Positions 54,377-64,000 of a stretch of DNA of 64,000 bases are shown here, in pieces (position 1 is the first letter of the stretch; each line of letters starts with the position of its first letter). The stretch spans positions 1,918,501 to 1,982,500 of the forward strand of contig NZ_CP018632.1 in NCBI RefSeq assembly GCF_002215215.1, in the 5' to 3' direction. This stretch comes from Granulosicoccus antarcticus IMCC3135. GTDB lineage: Bacteria > Pseudomonadota > Gammaproteobacteria > Granulosicoccales > Granulosicoccaceae. The notes beneath the pieces were generated by a model, which was not told where the DNA came from, searched no databases, and saw only the letters and a program-made list of their open reading frames with translations. The position numbers were made by a program, and so were the translations under genes.

Positions 54377-55416
54377 CGGTGGGGCGTGACGTTCTATTGA
54401 ATAGCACCCTGTTGCTGACACTACTTGTGTTGACAGTGTGGTCTCTGACCATCGGACCATTGCCATTGTCCGTAGCTGATGTGATGTCAGCCCTGTTCAG
54501 CACGGCTTCGTCCACCTCTGTGGATGATTTGTTGTCAGAAACAGACCTGCAAACCCGATATCACATCATCGTGACAGAGATACGCCTGCCCCGGGCTTTG
54601 CTCGCGGTGCTGGTGGGCAGCTCACTGGGCATGTCCGGAGCTGCATTGCAGGGACTACTCAGAAATCCTCTAGCCGATCCCGGACTTCTGGGGGTTAGTG
54701 CCAGTGCCAGTCTGGGGGCCGTTTTATGTCTCTACTTTGGTCTTTCCGGATTGAACCTCTGGTTACTGCCGGTCTCGGCCATGGTGTTTGCCGCTGCATC
54801 AACGCTTCTGCTTGCTCTGTTTGCACGTCGTTCATCCGGCAATCTGGTACTGATACTAGCCGGTATCGGTCTGTCTTCACTGACCGGCGCTCTGATATCG
54901 CTTGCCATCAATCTTGCACCTACGCCCACCGATGTTCAGGATATCGTTCTGTGGTTGCTGGGTTCTATTGCTGATCGCAGCTTTGATGACATCCTGCTGT
55001 GTCTGCCATTTGTGCTGGCGGGGCTGTGTATTCTGATGGCTAGTGGACGTGGTCTGAATGCGCTTACGCTGGGCGATGAGGAAGCGGCGAGCCTGGGGGT
55101 GAATCTGGTACGCCTGCGCCTTATGGTCATCATCGGCACAGCACTTTGCGTCGGAGCCAGTGTCGCGGTAGCCGGAGCGATAGGCTTCATTGGCCTGGTG
55201 GTGCCTCATATGCTGCGCAAGGCTACCCATTATCACCCCGCTCGACTACTGATCGCCAGTGCGCTTGGAGGCGCTGTTTTACTGCTGGCTGCTGATATCG
55301 TGTTGCGGCTGGTCAGTCAGGATTTCGAACTGATGCTGGGGGTCGTTACATCGCTGATTGGTGCGCCATTTTTTCTGTTGCTGATCATGCGCACTCATAC
55401 TCGAGGCATCCGATGA
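54373..55416 (+). CDS. btuC: Corrinoid ABC transporter permease (BtuC-like)
   Basis: FecCD/BtuC-type inner-membrane permease, 347 residues, about ten membrane helices. Family motifs: EIRLPRALLAVLVGSSLGMS, GLLRNPLADPGLLGVSA and GAIGFIGLVVPHMLR. It starts with ATG in an ATGA overlap with the preceding gene and overlaps btuD likewise. Confidence 0.92.
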   Translation: MTVGRDVLLNSTLLLTLLVLTVWSLTIGPLPLSVADVMSALFSTASSTSVDDLLSETDLQTRYHIIVTEIRLPRALLAVLVGSSLGMSGAALQGLLRNPLADPGLLGVSASASLGAVLCLYFGLSGLNLWLLPVSAMVFAAASTLLLALFARRSSGNLVLILAGIGLSSLTGALISLAINLAPTPTDVQDIVLWLLGSIADRSFDDILLCLPFVLAGLCILMASGRGLNALTLGDEEAASLGVNLVRLRLMVIIGTALCVGASVAVAGAIGFIGLVVPHMLRKATHYHPARLLIASALGGAVLLLAADIVLRLVSQDFELMLGVVTSLIGAPFFLLLIMRTHTRGIR

Positions 55417-56285
55417 AGCGCCTTGAAGTGCATTCGCTGAGTGTGCGCCATGAGGGTAGAACACGGGTTGATGACATCAGCCTTGATATCGCTGGCGGCA
55501 CCTTGTTTGGTTTGATTGGTCCCAACGGTGCTGGCAAGAGCAGCTTGCTCAAGGCCATCGCACAGTTGATACCGCATAGTGGTGATGTTGTTCTCGACAG
55601 CTACAAGCTGGAAAAGGTCTCCGCATTGTGGCGGGCGCGACGACTAGCGTATCTGGCGCAAAGTGGAGAAGTTGCCTGGCCAATGAATGTGCAGGATTTC
55701 GTGATGCTGGGGCGTTTGCCACATCGGCGCGATAGTCTGAGCTGGTCACGGCGGGCAAGGCAACAGACTGCTCAACCGAACAATGATGATGAGATTGTGC
55801 GTCAGGCTCTGGAGCAAACCGGGCTGTGGAACATGAGTACGCGCTATCTGGATCAACTGTCAGGTGGAGAGCTGGCACGGGTACGGCTGGCACGTGCTCT
55901 GGCGGTCGATGCAGGTGTGCTTCTGGCAGATGAGCCTTGTGCCTCGCTAGACCCCTTTCATCAGTTGAAGGTAATGGAACTGCTGCAGATGCAAAGTCGG
56001 CAGGGACGGGTCGTCATCGTCGTTCTGCACGACCTGACACTCGCCAGTCGATTTTGCGATCAGTTACTGTTGCTGCACGAGGGGCAAGTGGTAGCCAACG
56101 GCACCCCGAGAACCGTGCTCACGCCCGATAACCTCCAGCAAGTCTATCGGGTGCAGGCCATTCACGGCGAGTACCGTGATCAACCCTATATCGTTCCCTG
56201 GCAGAGTTCGACGCCAGAGATGCCACCTGTTATTACCGCTCCGGCCTCAACCCCGGATTTGCCTAAAGAGATCACCTTTAAATGA
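55413..56285 (+). CDS. btuD: Corrinoid ABC transporter ATPase (BtuD-like)
   Basis: ATP-binding subunit, 290 residues. Walker A (GPNGAGKSSLLKAI), signature (LSGGELARVRLARAL) and Walker B (VLLADEPCASLD) are all present. The C-terminal 30 residues are a Pro/Thr-rich tail. Iron siderophore transport is the alternative for such systems but fits the context less well. Confidence 0.92.
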   Translation: MKRLEVHSLSVRHEGRTRVDDISLDIAGGTLFGLIGPNGAGKSSLLKAIAQLIPHSGDVVLDSYKLEKVSALWRARRLAYLAQSGEVAWPMNVQDFVMLGRLPHRRDSLSWSRRARQQTAQPNNDDEIVRQALEQTGLWNMSTRYLDQLSGGELARVRLARALAVDAGVLLADEPCASLDPFHQLKVMELLQMQSRQGRVVIVVLHDLTLASRFCDQLLLLHEGQVVANGTPRTVLTPDNLQQVYRVQAIHGEYRDQPYIVPWQSSTPEMPPVITAPASTPDLPKEITFK

Positions 56286-56685
56286 TAACCGTCGTAGTTT
56301 GCATTACCTGTGGACAGCAGGCCGAGAGTGTTGAGGGCAGGCGTCCCGGCGAACACTTTGCTGATCGAGTTGAAGAAGTCCTTCGGGCACGCAGTCTGAG
56401 TGAGACAGAAATGCCGGCGATGCAGTTGCAACGCACCAAATGCCTGATGTCTTGCCAGCGTTCCTGTTCCGCTGCTCTGCACGAAGAGGGCAAGTACAGC
56501 TATGTGTTTGGCGAGTTTTTACCGGATACAGACAGCGCAGAAGCCTTGCTGGATTTTGCAGCGGGTTATCGGGTGTCTGATACCGGACAAGTACCTTTCA
56601 AGCAATGGCCCCAGGGGATCAAGGGACACTTCGTTGCTCGAATCCCGCCCATCGAATTCGCCACTAATAATCAGCGAGATGTTTC

Positions 56686-56689
<4 letters not shown>
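56282..56689 (+). CDS. DUF1636 Cys-rich protein
   Basis: The 135-residue protein has the DUF1636 pattern: an N-terminal VCITCG and a central TKCLMSCQRSCSAAL, with four or more cysteines that could bind metal or an Fe-S cluster, as in thioredoxin-like ferredoxins. It commonly sits next to cobW/cobN in B12 clusters; a role in cobalt handling is inferred. It overlaps btuD and cobW by four bases each. Confidence 0.85.
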
Positions 56690-57842
<1,153 letters not shown>

Positions 57843-57843
<1 letters not shown>

Positions 57844-60800
57844 TGCATCTTCTGTCCTCTCAACCAGGCGCATGGGTCGAAGATGCGTCGATTATCACGC
57901 GTATCGATCAAGAGCCCGGTGAACTCATCATTCTGAGTGCGGCAGATACCACGCTTGCATTATTGTCGGCGGCCCACCCTCTGGCTTGTCATGAGCATGG
58001 GGCTGCCGACTATCCTGTTGTGCGCTTGACCAACCAGATGTATCTGCGACAGCCAGCGTCGGTGGATCTGTATATCGATCAGATTCTGCAGTTCGCAAAA
58101 GTCATTGTCATCGATTTGCTGGGAGGAGAGGGGTACTGGCCTTACGCAGTAGATCGAATAGTTGAATTGTGTGAGTCCAGATCGATTGCACTGATCATGT
58201 TCTCTGGTGATAACACTGAGGATGGCAACCTGCTGATGAAAAGCACGGTCGACATGCCTTTGTGTCGTCAGCTGTGGCGTTATCTACGCGAGGGCGGTGT
58301 TGAAAACGCACGCAACTTCTACCGTTTGCTGGGCAATCAGTTTTTCTCACAAACTGCCCCGATTCAGCCGCCCAGAGTATTACCCGCGCTGAGCATTCTT
58401 CCACCCCCTCAAACAGAGGCAAGCGTGCAGCACTGGGAAGACGTCTGGATTCCCGGCGCTGCCTGCGTTGCGATTCTGTTCTATCGTGCACACCTGCAGT
58501 CTGGAAATGTGTCCGTGTTTCTGGAGTTGTGCAAATCCTTGCAATCACAAGGTCTGAACCCCTTGCCGCTGGCGCTGGCCTCTCTCAAGGATGCGGAGTG
58601 TATGGAAGGCATGGCCAGTCTGTGTGAGCAGCATGAAGTGGCGTTGATTCTGAACACGACGGCATTCTCGCAATCCTCCATGGATGATCCGGGGGATCAC
58701 GCTTTACTGGGTGATGTGCCGGTCCTGCAGGTTATTCTGTCAGGTGGCAATCAGGAGGGCTGGGAAGCTGATACGCAAGGCCTGTCGCCGCGCGATATTG
58801 CCATGCATGTCGCGTTGCCCGAAGTCGATGGACGTATCATCACACGTGCCGTCAGTTTCAAAGGACTGGAGCGTCGCTGCGAATATACCCAGTGCGATAT
58901 TGTCGGCTATCAGGCACATGGCGAACGTCTGGATTTTGTCGCCAGGCTGGCACAGCGCTGGTGTCGATTGCGAGTCTTGCCCACCGCTGATAAACGGTTG
59001 GCTCTGATTCTGGCCAATTATCCGACCCGCGAAGGTCGCCTCGGAAATGGAGTGGGGCTGGATACTCCTGCATCGGTTGTGAATATTCTGCGACGCCTGC
59101 AGCAGGATGGCTATGGTGTTGACGAACTGCCGCAGACGGGGCAGGCGTTGATGGAACAGCTCAAGGAAGGCATTACAAACGATCCCGCGCAATGGGCGCT
59201 GCGACCCGCGCGTCAGAGCCTGGCCTTGGCTGACTACCTGGCATTCTTCGACACCTTGCCGGAGGTCAATCGCACGGCCTTGATTGATCGCTGGGGATTG
59301 CCGGAACAGGACCCCATGCTGCGACAGGGCAGGTTCATGATTGCGGGGTTACGCTGCGGGAAAGTCTTTGTCGGTATTCAGCCGGCTCGTGGCTATGAGC
59401 TTGATCATATGGCCAGTTATCATGATCCTGACCTCATACCCCCTCATCACTATCTGGCGTTTTACGCCTGGATCCGGGAACATTGGCAAAGCGATGCCAT
59501 TGTGCATGTCGGCAAGCACGGCAGTCTGGAGTGGTTGCCCGGCAAGAGTATCGCTCTGAGCGAACAATGCTGGCCTGATCTGATCCTGGGTCCCATGCCG
59601 CATTTATACCCTTTCATTGTGAATGATCCGGGCGAGGGCTCACAAGCCAAGCGCCGTGCCCAGGCGGTCATCATCGATCATCTGATGCCGCCTCTGACCC
59701 GAGCTGAAAACTATGGTCCCTTACGCGACCTGGAACGTCTGATCGATGAATACTACGAGGCTCTGCAACTGGATTATCGTCGTGCGGAGCTTCTGCGTAC
59801 GCAGGTGCTGGCGCATATCGTCGAGCACGATCTGCATCAGGATGTCAATCTTTGTGTTCCCGATGATGCGCAACAGGAGCAGGCACTGCTTACCAGTATC
59901 GATGCCTATTTGTGCGAACTGAAGGAGAGTCAGATACGGGATGGTTTGCATATCTTTGGAGAGTCTCCAACAGGTCGCTTGAGACGGGATACCTTACTTG
60001 CGCTGGCGCGCTATCCGGTCGCCAATGGTGAAGGCGGGGATGAGAGCCTGATTCGTGCTCTGGTGTTCGACTTGCAGTTAGGTGCCAGTTTTGATCCTCT
60101 GGTAGCAGACGACTGGGGCCTGGTCTGGCAGGGCGCACGCCCCGCGGTTTTAGAAGAATGTACGAGCGATCCCTGGCGTACCCGCGGCGATACCCGGGAG
60201 CGACTGGAAATGCTTGCCACGCAACTGATCGAGGCCGATTGTCAGGAGCCAGGAGAGAGTGAGCATGGAAAAACTGACTCGTTGCTGCAAGCTGATTGGG
60301 TTCGTACCTCTGCTGTCATGTCCCGCTTGCGCTTGCGCCTGAAACCGAGTCTCGATGCTTGTGGGGAGCAGGAGTTGCTACAGCTTGGCCGTGGCCTGAA
60401 CGGCCGATTTGTGCCTGCTGGCCCCAGCGGTGCGCCGTCGCGTGGCCGGCCGGATGTGCTGCCGACAGGGCGAAACTTCTATTCGGTTGATACCCGTGCG
60501 ATACCTACCATGACAAGTTTTGGCCTGGGAGAACGTTCGGCGGCGCAATTGCTCGTACGCTATCTGCAGGATCATGGCGATTATCCGCGAGCGATTGGTT
60601 TGTCTGTCTGGGGGACTGCAACCATGCGCACTGGTGGTGATGATATCTCGCAGGCATTCGCGTTGATCGGTGTCCGCCCCAAATGGGCTGATGGCAGTCA
60701 TCGGGTCTGTGGTTTTGAAGTGCTTCCCATGTCGGTCGTTGATCGTCCTCGTATCGATGTCACATTGCGAGTCTCCGGCTTCTTTCGTGACGCCTTTGCC

Positions 60801-61721
60801 TCAGTTATGCGTCTCTTTGATGCTGCGGTACAAGCGGTTGCCGAGCTGGATGAGCCTGCATCGGTCAATCCGATACGCGAGCGTGTCATGCGTGAAACAG
60901 CAGAGCTGGTAGCGCAAGGCCTGACTCAGGATGAGGCTCGGACGCAGGCGGGTCATCGGGTTTTTGGTGCGCAGCCGGGCAGTTACGGCGCAGGTTTGCA
61001 AGGCCTTATCGATCAGAAAAACTGGACAGATGATGCCGACCTGGCCAAGGCCTATCTGAACTGGGGAGGTTATGCCTATGGGCAGAACGATCATGGAACC
61101 GATGTCCGTGATACGTTCGCTCGACGCCTGAGCAGCCTGGAACTGGTTATGCACAACCAGGATAATCGTGAGCATGACATCCTGGACTCAGATGACTATT
61201 ACCAGTTTCACGGGGGTATGACCGCCGCGGTCCGGCATTTGAGTGGGCAGCAACCCAGCGTCATGTTTGGTGATCACAGTAACCCGATGTCACCGGCTAT
61301 CCGCACTCTGGATGAAGAAATCAGTCGGGTCGTGCGTTCACGTGTGACCAATCCAAAATGGATTGATGGTGTGAAGCGGCACGGCTACAAAGGTGCTTTC
61401 GAGATGGCCGCAACAGTAGATTATCTGTTTGCCTATGATGCAACGGCGCGGGTGGTTCGCGATGATCAGTATGCGCGGGTCACTGATGCCTATGTCGAAG
61501 ATGACGATACTCGCCAGTTTCTTCAGCAGTACAACCCTGATGCGCTTTATGAGATCTGCGAACGTCTTCTGGAAGCGATGGAGCGTGGTTTGTGGCAGCA
61601 ACCGGGTGATTACAGGCAAAGCATTGAGCGGCACTTGCTAGCGGCAGAGCAGCAACTGGAAGGCGGTGGCGCAAGCAAGGCCGTCACCCGTGACATGCAG
61701 GACGCAGGGAGTTCCGAATGA
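57843..61721 (+). CDS. cobN: Cobaltochelatase subunit CobN
   Basis: Large subunit that inserts cobalt into hydrogenobyrinic acid a,c-diamide in the aerobic B12 pathway. The 1292 residues match the CobN/BchH family in length and motifs (IVHVGKHGSLEWLPGKS, RPDVLPTGRNFYSVDTRAIP, LSVWGTATMRTGGDD). The start overlaps the cobW stop. No frameshift is seen. Confidence 0.96.
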
Positions 61722-62953
61722 ATAGTGAGCTTGCGACAGAGCTGCAGGGCACGGGATTGATGACATATCCGTTCAGTGCTTTGCATGGCCAGGCAGGGCT
61801 GCAACTGGCATTGCTGCTGATTGCAGTCGATCCTCGCATTGGCGGGGTTCTGATCGAAGGTGCACGGGGCACAGCCAAGACCACGAGTGCGCGAGCCTTG
61901 GCTGAGATTCTGCCTGAGGGGGCCTTTGTGAATTTGCCGCTGGGAGCCAGTGAGGAGCATCTGGCCGGATCACTTGATCTGGACATTGTGCTGCAGCAGG
62001 GTAAATCCAGTTTCAGGCCAGGTTTGCTGGCACGTGCCCACAGGGGTGTGCTGTATGTCGACGAAATCAACCTGCTGGCGGACATGCTGGTAGACCTTCT
62101 GCTGGATGTTTGCAGTAGTGGCATGAATCGCGTCGAACGCGATGGCGTTTCTCATCAGCATGCAGCAGAAATAGTACTGGTCGGCACGATGAATCCGGAA
62201 GAAGGTGAGTTGCGTCCGCAGCTACTCGACAGATTTGGCTTGTTCGTCAATGCCGATGCGTCGATCTCGATGGACATGCGCCAGCGCATTGTGCGTTCTC
62301 GAATGGCTTTTGATGACGATCCCGTTGCTTTCAATTTGCACTATGCGGATCAACAACAGAAACGTATTGCACAGCTGGTGTCTGCCCGGCAGAGTTTGAG
62401 CCAGATAGTCTTCACTGATGATGACTACGCGCGAGTGGCTCGAAAATGCCATGAAGCGCAGGTGGATGGTGTACGGGCTGACTTGGTGATGTTGCGAGCC
62501 AGCCGGGCCATGGCGGCTTTGAAAGGGCGTCTGCATATTACCGATGAAGATATCGATGCGGTCGCTGATATGGTTCTCGCACATCGTCGTAAAGGTGGCG
62601 CCGAGGCATCCGGAAACTCATGCGAGTCGGATACGATTGATGATGCTGCACAAGCAGGGAGCTCAGGGCAGTCAACTGCGGACAAATCTGCCTCCGGGGG
62701 CCCAGCCGAATCGCGCGAATCCGGGGCGAGCCAGGAATCGCAGTCGAGATCGAGTGATGATTCAGGTTCGAGTGAGGGGGCAGGATCGAGTGAGAGTGCT
62801 AATTCGAGTAAGGATTCAAATTCGATGGCGGAGGCGAGCTCAAGCGTTGACGAGGATGCTCAATGGGGGGCAATGCCTGCACAGGCTGTAGCCACTCGTC
62901 AGGTCGCCTGGCCAGCAGTACAAAATGGGGCACCGAACGGAAAAAAGTCCTGA
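61718..62953 (+). CDS. ChlI-like AAA+ chelatase ATPase
   Basis: AAA+ motor subunit of the chelatase, used with CobN in place of CobS. The 411 residues have Walker A (EGARGTAKTTSAR), Walker B (GVLYVDEINLL) and sensor motifs (GTMNPEEGELRPQLLDRFGL). The last 120 residues are a Ser-rich, low-complexity tail (GSSEGAGSSESANSSKDS). It overlaps both neighbours, and a similar set exists in Pseudomonas. It could in principle be a magnesium-chelatase subunit, but no chlorophyll genes are seen. Confidence 0.9.
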   Translation: MNSELATELQGTGLMTYPFSALHGQAGLQLALLLIAVDPRIGGVLIEGARGTAKTTSARALAEILPEGAFVNLPLGASEEHLAGSLDLDIVLQQGKSSFRPGLLARAHRGVLYVDEINLLADMLVDLLLDVCSSGMNRVERDGVSHQHAAEIVLVGTMNPEEGELRPQLLDRFGLFVNADASISMDMRQRIVRSRMAFDDDPVAFNLHYADQQQKRIAQLVSARQSLSQIVFTDDDYARVARKCHEAQVDGVRADLVMLRASRAMAALKGRLHITDEDIDAVADMVLAHRRKGGAEASGNSCESDTIDDAAQAGSSGQSTADKSASGGPAESRESGASQESQSRSSDDSGSSEGAGSSESANSSKDSNSMAEASSSVDEDAQWGAMPAQAVATRQVAWPAVQNGAPNGKKS

Positions 62954-63651
62954 TGCGTCCGGCATCCGGTACCGGTACGGTTGCCGGAGGCGGACAGTCA
63001 GTGCGAAGCAAGCACAAGTCCGGGCAACGGACTATGACGACAAGCCGTCGCATTCACTGGCCGCGCACCCTTGCGGCCAAACGCACGGCCAGGTTGGGAG
63101 TCGAACATTTGCGCTTCAAGCAGGAAGCACAGGGTTCTGATGCTCTGCATTGTGTGCTGCTGGATTGTTCTGCATCGATGATGCGCGGGGGGCAGCTGGC
63201 CTTGGCAAAAGGTATCTTGTTGGCGCTCAGTAAACAGCTTTATCGTCAACGTGACAGGCTTGCCGTTATTGGTTTTGGCGGAGAGTCCGTTCAGATGCTG
63301 CAGCATGCGCAACGCGTCTCGGTATCAAATGTAGATTGGATTGAAGCGATAAGGGGTGGTGGAGGCAGTCCCGTGACAGCCGCCGTACAGCAGGCTGAAC
63401 GCCTTCTGCATAGCGAGAAAAAACAGCTTGGACAGCCTCGAACATTGTGGTTGCTGAGTGATGGACGCTACGATCCCTTGCCGCCGTTGCCCCGGCATGT
63501 GGATGAGTGCCATGTAGTGGATTTTGAATCTGGCCATCTGCCGCTAGGACGTATCAGGCGGCTGGCTGAACTATGGCATGCGCAATACACGCATGCCAGT
63601 CATTGGGTTGATGTCAATGCAACCCTAACCCCCGGCAGGTATACAGCCTGA
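62953..63651 (+). CDS. ChlD-like VWA chelatase subunit
   Basis: Small von Willebrand A protein, 232 residues, that should work with the AAA+ protein in cobalt chelation. The MIDAS motif is present (LLDCSASMMRGGQ, D-x-S-x-S), with the downstream threonine in GGGGSPVTAAVQQ and the aspartate in LLSDGRYDP. It begins in a TGATG overlap with the preceding stop; an upstream in-frame start inside that gene is unlikely. ChlD proteins usually also have an AAA+ domain, absent here. Confidence 0.9.
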   Translation: MRPASGTGTVAGGGQSVRSKHKSGQRTMTTSRRIHWPRTLAAKRTARLGVEHLRFKQEAQGSDALHCVLLDCSASMMRGGQLALAKGILLALSKQLYRQRDRLAVIGFGGESVQMLQHAQRVSVSNVDWIEAIRGGGGSPVTAAVQQAERLLHSEKKQLGQPRTLWLLSDGRYDPLPPLPRHVDECHVVDFESGHLPLGRIRRLAELWHAQYTHASHWVDVNATLTPGRYTA

Positions 63652-63671
63652 CATTTTTACAGGAAAAGCAG

Positions 63672-64000
63672 ATGCATATAGAACCCGGAGTTGTGGAAGG
63701 ATCGAAGATCCTGTTGAGTTATGGAACGGTGGCGGTATCGATCGCCATCGCAGTCAAGCACCTGAAAGAGGCGGTTGATGAGAACGGTTGGTTACCGTTG
63801 ATTTTGAGGAGTGGCATCGCCAGTGTGTTGGTTTTCATGTTCTTCGAGCTGTTTCCTCACTACGCCGTGGGTGTGTCGGAAGTTCATTTGATTCTGGGAA
63901 CCAGCTTGTTATTGCTCTTCGGCATTGCACCTGCCGCGGTAGGTCTGATGGTTGGTTTGCTGGCTCAGGGTGTCTTGTTTGCAGCCCCCGATTTACCTCA
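63672..64000 (+). CDS. CbiM-type cobalt uptake permease (3' end outside window)
   Basis: Open from ATG at 63672 to the window end, 109 codons visible. The start MHIEPGVVEGSKILLSYGTV and the segment HYAVGVSEVHLILGTSLLLL match the CbiM permease family, with several hydrophobic helices. AGGAAAAGCAG lies just before the ATG. It lies 20 bases after the VWA gene and is likely in the riboswitch-controlled operon, supplying cobalt to CobN. Confidence 0.85.
   Translation, partial: MHIEPGVVEGSKILLSYGTVAVSIAIAVKHLKEAVDENGWLPLILRSGIASVLVFMFFELFPHYAVGVSEVHLILGTSLLLLFGIAPAAVGLMVGLLAQGVLFAAPDLP

Overview
The window comes from a motile gammaproteobacterium, probably marine. The ribosomal, RNA polymerase and flagellar proteins are gammaproteobacterial in type, the stator genes are of the sodium-driven PomAB kind, and the layout is that of a polar flagellum locus. 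The overall look recalls the Chromatiales/Granulosicoccus group, but that is only a guess. Almost all of the window is coding, and overlapping ATGA or TGATG start/stop junctions are common.

Layout. (1) 1-3595: the 3' four fifths of rpoC, closed by a strong terminator. (2) 4056-24109, plus strand: a candidate sigma-54 promoter, then fliEFGHI, fliJK, fliLMN, fliOPQR, flhB, flhA, flhF, a DUF2802 gene, pomA, pomB and a PilZ gene. (3) 24388-26926, minus strand: a small unknown gene, a fliT-like gene, fliS and fliD. (4) 27003-30980: three short flagellin genes, the first two head to head as a long inverted repeat, all three with the same promoter/leader block. (5) 31401-41633, minus strand: flgBCDEFGHIJKL in the usual order (transcribed from flgB to flgL). 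(6) 41743-44354: an unfamiliar two-domain lipoprotein gene (minus), then flgA and a flgN-like gene (plus). (7) 44355-46203: a 9-bp tandem repeat, a small winged-helix-like gene (minus) and csrA. (8) 46321-51209: the str operon rpsL-rpsG-fusA-tuf-rpsJ with its own sigma-70 promoter and a UUCG terminator. (9) 51259-64000: cobalamin genes: cbiB/cobD, then a B12 riboswitch followed by cobO, btuF, btuC, btuD, DUF1636, cobW, cobN, a ChlI-like AAA+ gene, a ChlD-like VWA gene and a cbiM-type permease cut by the window end.

The most striking point of organisation is that about 43 kb of flagellar and accessory DNA lies between rpoC and rpsL, which are normally neighbours, and that rpsJ is cut off from the rest of the S10 operon by a terminator and the B12 cluster. 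Within the flagellar locus the export gate, basal body, rod, hook, filament and stator genes are almost complete. However flhG, fliA, flgM, the NtrC-type master regulators and all che genes are missing from the window. FliM lacks its CheY-binding peptide, and FlhF has decayed GTPase motifs and a run of nine G residues in its P-loop.

I see no CRISPR array, rRNA, tRNA, intact insertion sequence or prophage. No wholly new multi-gene system is evident. The best candidates for undescribed biology are the flagellin leader RNA, the lipoprotein between flgB and flgA, the CheY-blind switch, and the G9 tract in flhF.
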